Source: Sphingomonadaceae bacterium
Lineage (GTDB): Bacteria; Pseudomonadota; Alphaproteobacteria; Sphingomonadales; Sphingomonadaceae
Length of the DNA: 9,917 nucleotides
NCBI GenBank assembly: GCA_019454625.1
Contig: JACFNY010000053.1
Coordinates: 1 to 9,917 of the forward strand
Reading direction: 5' to 3'
The position numbers and the translations under genes are program-made. Below, in pieces: positions 6,328 to 9,917 of the stretch. The notes beneath the pieces were generated by a model. That model was given only the letters and a program-made list of their open reading frames with translations. It ran no database searches and was not told the DNA's origin. The first letter of the stretch is position 1; every line of letters starts with the position of its first letter.

Positions 6328-7716
6328 TCAGTCCTTGGCGTTTGCCGTGCAGGGTACGCCGTCCGGGCCCGTCTGTCCCGCGCAGCGGCGCACGGGGCCG
6401 GCGGCCTCGGGAATCTCGACGAGGCGGTTGCCGTCCGCATGGCGGATGAGGTCGAAGCCGTCGTAGAGGCGGCCGCTCGCCGTATAGGTGCGGAACTGGA
6501 GCCTGTCCGCCGCCACGTCGACGACCTGATAGAGTTCGGTGTCCTCCGCGACGCGGTCGGGCTGCTTACCTGCGCGGACGTTGAGGCCGTACATCTTGGA
6601 GCCCGTGACGGACACGAGATACACCGGCCCCTGCACCTTGCCGTCGGCGCGCGCCTTCGCGGAGACGGTCTTGCCGCTCTCCGCTGTCAGGCGGCTGTAG
6701 CAATGGTCGTGGCCCTGGAGGACGAGATCGACCTTGCGCGCCTCGAACACCGGCTTCCACGCCGCCTTCAGCTTCGCGGTGTCGTTCGGCCGCGCGCAGG
6801 TGAAGATCGGCTGGTGGAACAGCACGACGTTCCAGCGCGCCTTGCTCGCCGCGAGCGTCGCATCCAGCCAGCGCGTCTGGCCTTCGAGCGCACCGAGTTC
6901 GAGCGCGGCGGTACCGTCGAGGATGATGAAGCGCACACCCTGATAATCGACGAAGTACGTCGTCGCCTTCGCGGCATCGGCACCGTTCGCGGGCAGCACG
7001 AACTGATGCGGCCAATGGGGCCCGAGCACGTACTGTTCGGTACCATCCGGCAGTTCGTTATCGACATATTCGTGATTGCCAGTCGCCGGGAGCTGCGGGA
7101 CGATGCTGTAATTATAGCCGCCCGCCTGCGTCCATTCCCCCCACTCGTCGTCATGCGCGAGATTGTCGCGCTGCGCGACGAGATCGCCGGCGTGGACGAC
7201 GAGCGCCGGGCTCGCGGTCGCATGGAACGCCTGTCGGATGACGCGCGAGGCGATGCTGAGGATATTGTTCTGCGTATCGCCGAAATAGAGGAAGCGGAAC
7301 GGCTGAGCCTCCGCGCTCGCGGTGCGAAATTGCAGCCATTCGCTCCACCCTTCACTGCCCTTCACGCGGTAGACGTAGGCCCGCCCCGGTTCGAGACCGG
7401 TGAAACGCACCTGATGGTAGCGCGCCGCACCGTTCTCATTCTCGATTTCCGAACTGCTGCCCACGACCCTGACGGTGCGGGCACCGAGCGACGGTCCGTC
7501 GCTCGCGGGGGCGATCTCCGCCTCCGCCGTGGCCTGCGCCGTATCGGTGCGGAACGCGACCGCCATCTCGCGGGAGGAATCCGCACCAGCGGTCAGCACG
7601 ATGCGGTCGGGCAGGGTCTTCGCCGCGTAGGGGAGGCCGGGCGAACGGGGAATCGGAACCGCTTGCCAGGCGGCGGGCGTCGTCGCCGCGAGCAGGAGCG
7701 CAGCAAGGCGCAGCAT
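6328..7716 (-). CDS. Secreted metallophosphatase, purple-acid-phosphatase-like (N-terminal FN3-like domain)
   Basis: This 462-residue protein begins with a Sec-type signal (hydrophobic residues 3-17), followed by an FN3-like PAP N-terminal domain (about 35-132, ending with GLEPGRAYVYRVKG and WSEWLQFRT). The calcineurin-like phosphatase domain has its five motifs in order: FGDTQNN (145-151), HAGDLV (175-180), GNHE (213-216), LFHQP (299-303) and GHDHCYS (335-341). These give the expected two-metal site: D147, D178, N214, H301, H336 and H338. In true purple acid phosphatases a tyrosine ligand follows GD by two residues; here the position is A181, so the tyrosine is absent. A C-terminal tail holds two cysteines (C445, C456) that could form a disulfide. 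It starts one base inside the receptor stop (TGATG) and ends two bases before the phytase. It probably removes phosphate from phytate breakdown products, but a phosphodiester or other substrate is possible. Confidence 0.9.
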   Translation of the reverse strand: MLRLAALLLAATTPAAWQAVPIPRSPGLPYAAKTLPDRIVLTAGADSSREMAVAFRTDTAQATAEAEIAPASDGPSLGARTVRVVGSSSEIENENGAARYHQVRFTGLEPGRAYVYRVKGSEGWSEWLQFRTASAEAQPFRFLYFGDTQNNILSIASRVIRQAFHATASPALVVHAGDLVAQRDNLAHDDEWGEWTQAGGYNYSIVPQLPATGNHEYVDNELPDGTEQYVLGPHWPHQFVLPANGADAAKATTYFVDYQGVRFIILDGTAALELGALEGQTRWLDATLAASKARWNVVLFHQPIFTCARPNDTAKLKAAWKPVFEARKVDLVLQGHDHCYSRLTAESGKTVSAKARADGKVQGPVYLVSVTGSKMYGLNVRAGKQPDRVAEDTELYQVVDVAADRLQFRTYTASGRLYDGFDLIRHADGNRLVEIPEAAGPVRRCAGQTGPDGVPCTANAKD

Positions 7717-9917
7717 CAGAACGTGGCTTTCACGCCGAACTTCGCCGTCCAGCTATACTCCTCGTACTGCAGCAAACGCCGTGAACCGCCGAAGTTCTGG
7801 TAGGCATAGTAAGGCTCGTCGGTAACGTTCACCCATTCGCCGAAGATCTGGATGTTCTCGGTGACCTTGTACTTGGCGCTGAGGTCGAGCTGGAAGTGGC
7901 TGGCGACATAGCGATCCTGGTCGACCTCGTCGTTCAACTCGTCGAGATACTTGCTGCGATAGGCGCCCGCGACGCGCAGGCTGATCGGACCCTTCTCGTA
8001 GCCGAGCACGGCGTTGAACGTGTGCTTCGCCGACGCGGGCAGGCCGACCCTGCGCAGATCGCCGAGATCGCCGTCCGTCGCCACCCGGCCCTTGGCGTCC
8101 GTGTAGGTGTAGTTGAACTGCGCGAGCAGGCCGTCGAACGGTGCGGGCAGGAAATCGAACGCCTGATTGTAGCTGAATTCGAAGCCGCGAATCTTGGCGG
8201 TGTCGCCGTTGATCCATGTGGTGGCTTCGTCGAGCAGCTGGCCGTTGTAGGGAATGCCCGTGTCGCCGCCGTCGACCGTGTATTCGATGATGTAGTTCTT
8301 CACGTCCTTGTAGAAGACGCCCGCGGAGACGGCAGCGTTGCGGCCGAAATAATATTCAACCGAAAGATCGGCATTCCACGCCCGGTAGGGCTTGAGATCG
8401 GGGTTGCCGAATTCGCCCTCGTTGTCCTCGATGACCGCGCGCGGCGCGAGGCTCGACAATTTGGGGCGCATGAGGTTCTTGTAGCCTGCCGCGCGGAGCA
8501 CGAGGTTCGGCACCGGCTCGTAGCGCACGGTGAGGCTCGGCAGCCAGTCCGTGTAGCTGCGGCTGAAGCTCTGCGGCGTGACGAAGACCGTGTCTTCCTC
8601 TACCTCGACACCGCCGAATTCGCCGCCTTCCTCGACCAGCGTGACGACGTTTCCGGTCATGCGGTTCTTCGTGCGCTCCATGCGCACGCCGCCGATGACC
8701 CTGAGCGTGCTGCTGTCCCAGCGGCCGAGCAGGTAGGCCGCGAGGATGTCCTCGTCGACGCTGTAATCCTCCTCGGCAGACGCCTGCGCAGTATCGAACG
8801 GATCGAGTTCGAACGCGTCCCGGTTGGCATTGAAGAACTTGCGGAAGGATTTCTTCGCCGGCACCGGATCAATGACGGCAAGGCCGTAGTCCTGCGCGCC
8901 GAGAACGTCGGCGAGCGTCAGGTCACCGTCGAAGCCGTCGTAAATGTCGAACTGGCCATTGTAGAACTTCTCGCGCCAGCGCGACTTGACGCCGCCCTGC
9001 ACGGTGAACTCGCCGCCACCCATCGCGAAGACACGTGACACGTCCGCTTTCAGCGTCCATTCCTCGTCCTGCGAGTTGCTGAGCGTGGTGCGCTCGAGTT
9101 TGTCGAACTCATATTCGGACGGATTGAGGAACAGGTCGTTTCCGGCGGTGATCGTGTAGCCGGTGAGCTTCGGCCTGCTGTAATCGAAAGTGACGCCGAA
9201 CTCACCTTCGTCCTCGAACTGGCGTTCGAACACCACCGGGTCGATCGAACCCTTCTCGCGCTCGCTCGATTTCGCCCAGCTTCCCGAATAGACGAGCTTC
9301 CACGGCCCCGTCTCGGTCTCGCCGCCGAGCGTCAGCGAACGGATCTTCTGCGATTCGAAGCGGTCCTTGAGATCGCGCTGCACGCTGATCTCGCCGTCGT
9401 CAGACAGGAACTCCGCCGTGGTGCCCGTGCCGGACGAGGGGGATTCGTCCATCTCGAAGATCAGGCGGCGGCGGTATTCGTGGTCGTCGAACTGGCTGTA
9501 AAGGCCGCGCACGTAAAGTGTGGTGCTTTCGCCCGCCTTGAAGTCGAACGAGAGCGAAGCGCTGATGCGTTCACGCTCCACGTCGTAATCGCGGTATTCG
9601 AGCGTGTCGGCATAGACGATGCCGTCGTCTTCGTCCCAGCCGTCCATCTCCATGTTGTCGGTCGCGAACGTGCGCCGGTAGTAGGAGATGCCGCCCGCGA
9701 CGCCGACATTGTCGCCGAGCTTCGCCGAGAAATCGAGCGAGCCCTTGGGCGAGAGGTGATCGGTGAGATCGTTGTAGCTGCCTTCCGCGCTCAGCTTCAG
9801 CAGGTCCTTCTTGCGCGCGAACGCGCTCGTCGTGTTGATCTCGATCGAGGCGCCGATGGTGTCGCCGTCCATGTCCGGCGTCAGCGACTTCTTCACCTCG
9901 ATGGATTCGATGAGGTC
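7716..9917 (-). CDS. TonB-dependent outer-membrane receptor, N-terminus outside the window
   Basis: 733 codons are present; the frame is open to the right edge (the sequence enters as DLIESIEVKKSLTPDMDGDT), so the signal peptide, TonB box and most of the plug are missing. What remains is the end of the plug (IESIEVKKS, then SIEINTTS) and a complete 22-strand-type barrel: alternating strands with acidic loops, YKNLMRPKLSSL and NPDLKPYRAWNADLSVEYYF near the middle-to-late part, and a C-terminal strand ending in Phe (FGVKATF), as needed for barrel insertion. It resembles the large sphingomonad/Caulobacter/Xanthomonas TonB receptor group. The stop overlaps the phosphatase start by one base. TonB receptors beside beta-propeller phytase genes are a recurring arrangement, so phytate or a phytate-metal complex is the likely ligand; this is inferred from context, not from the receptor sequence. 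Confidence 0.93.
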   Translation of the reverse strand, partial: DLIESIEVKKSLTPDMDGDTIGASIEINTTSAFARKKDLLKLSAEGSYNDLTDHLSPKGSLDFSAKLGDNVGVAGGISYYRRTFATDNMEMDGWDEDDGIVYADTLEYRDYDVERERISASLSFDFKAGESTTLYVRGLYSQFDDHEYRRRLIFEMDESPSSGTGTTAEFLSDDGEISVQRDLKDRFESQKIRSLTLGGETETGPWKLVYSGSWAKSSEREKGSIDPVVFERQFEDEGEFGVTFDYSRPKLTGYTITAGNDLFLNPSEYEFDKLERTTLSNSQDEEWTLKADVSRVFAMGGGEFTVQGGVKSRWREKFYNGQFDIYDGFDGDLTLADVLGAQDYGLAVIDPVPAKKSFRKFFNANRDAFELDPFDTAQASAEEDYSVDEDILAAYLLGRWDSSTLRVIGGVRMERTKNRMTGNVVTLVEEGGEFGGVEVEEDTVFVTPQSFSRSYTDWLPSLTVRYEPVPNLVLRAAGYKNLMRPKLSSLAPRAVIEDNEGEFGNPDLKPYRAWNADLSVEYYFGRNAAVSAGVFYKDVKNYIIEYTVDGGDTGIPYNGQLLDEATTWINGDTAKIRGFEFSYNQAFDFLPAPFDGLLAQFNYTYTDAKGRVATDGDLGDLRRVGLPASAKHTFNAVLGYEKGPISLRVAGAYRSKYLDELNDEVDQDRYVASHFQLDLSAKYKVTENIQIFGEWVNVTDEPYYAYQNFGGSRRLLQYEEYSWTAKFGVKATF

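Noticed and set aside
5093..6466. Plus-strand open frame of 457 codons opposite the phytase
   Set aside because: It spans two gene borders of the minus strand and has no recognisable domain; shadow frame.
6439..7803. Plus-strand open frame of 454 codons opposite the phosphatase
   Set aside because: Arg/Glu/Val-rich shadow with no family resemblance, opposite a phosphatase with all five motifs.
7896..9038. Plus-strand open frame of 380 codons opposite the TonB receptor
   Set aside because: Shadow frame in GC-rich sequence, no signal or motif, fully inside the receptor gene.
9894..9896. GTG as a possible start of the TonB receptor
   Set aside because: The frame continues to the window edge with plug-domain residues (DLIESIE), so this GTG is an internal valine and the gene is truncated by the window.

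Overview
The window is a dense, GC-rich stretch of chromosome. Gene families, codon use and the large TonB receptor point to an alphaproteobacterium, most likely a sphingomonad; this rests on gene content and composition only. No mobile element, tRNA, rRNA, CRISPR array or other sign of recent transfer is visible, and no gene-free stretch exceeds about 140 bases.

Left edge to about 1.7 kb. A truncated plus-strand gene (2-181) ends an OlsB-like acyltransferase of ornithine-lipid synthesis. Facing it on the minus strand is a two-gene operon: a small ArsR-family repressor of the SdpR type (901-1200) overlaps an SdpI-type six-helix membrane protein (263-919) by 19 bases. The 137-base gap upstream of sdpR carries a likely SdpR operator and a second, separate perfect inverted repeat that faces a plus-strand DUF454/YbaN membrane protein gene (1338-1727).

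1.68 kb to the right edge. Five genes run on the minus strand, transcribed from right to left: a TonB-dependent outer-membrane receptor (7716 to beyond 9917, N-terminus outside the window), a metallophosphatase with an N-terminal PAP-like domain (6328-7716), a beta-propeller phytase lipoprotein (5267-6325), a Tat-exported OpgG/OpgD protein (3622-5181) and a short OpgH glucosyltransferase (1678-3537). The first three are tightly coupled (1-base overlap, then a 2-base gap) and form a coherent phytate-scavenging unit: surface capture and uptake, membrane-anchored phytase, and a second phosphatase for partly dephosphorylated products. The opgGH pair follows after 86 bases and makes osmoregulated periplasmic glucans. 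The opgH and ybaN genes converge and overlap by 50 bases, with a strong palindrome exactly at the ybaN stop.

Several genes recall phosphate-limited growth (OlsB, phytase, phosphatase, possibly the receptor), but no Pho box is visible and the operon promoter lies outside the window, so that link is inference.
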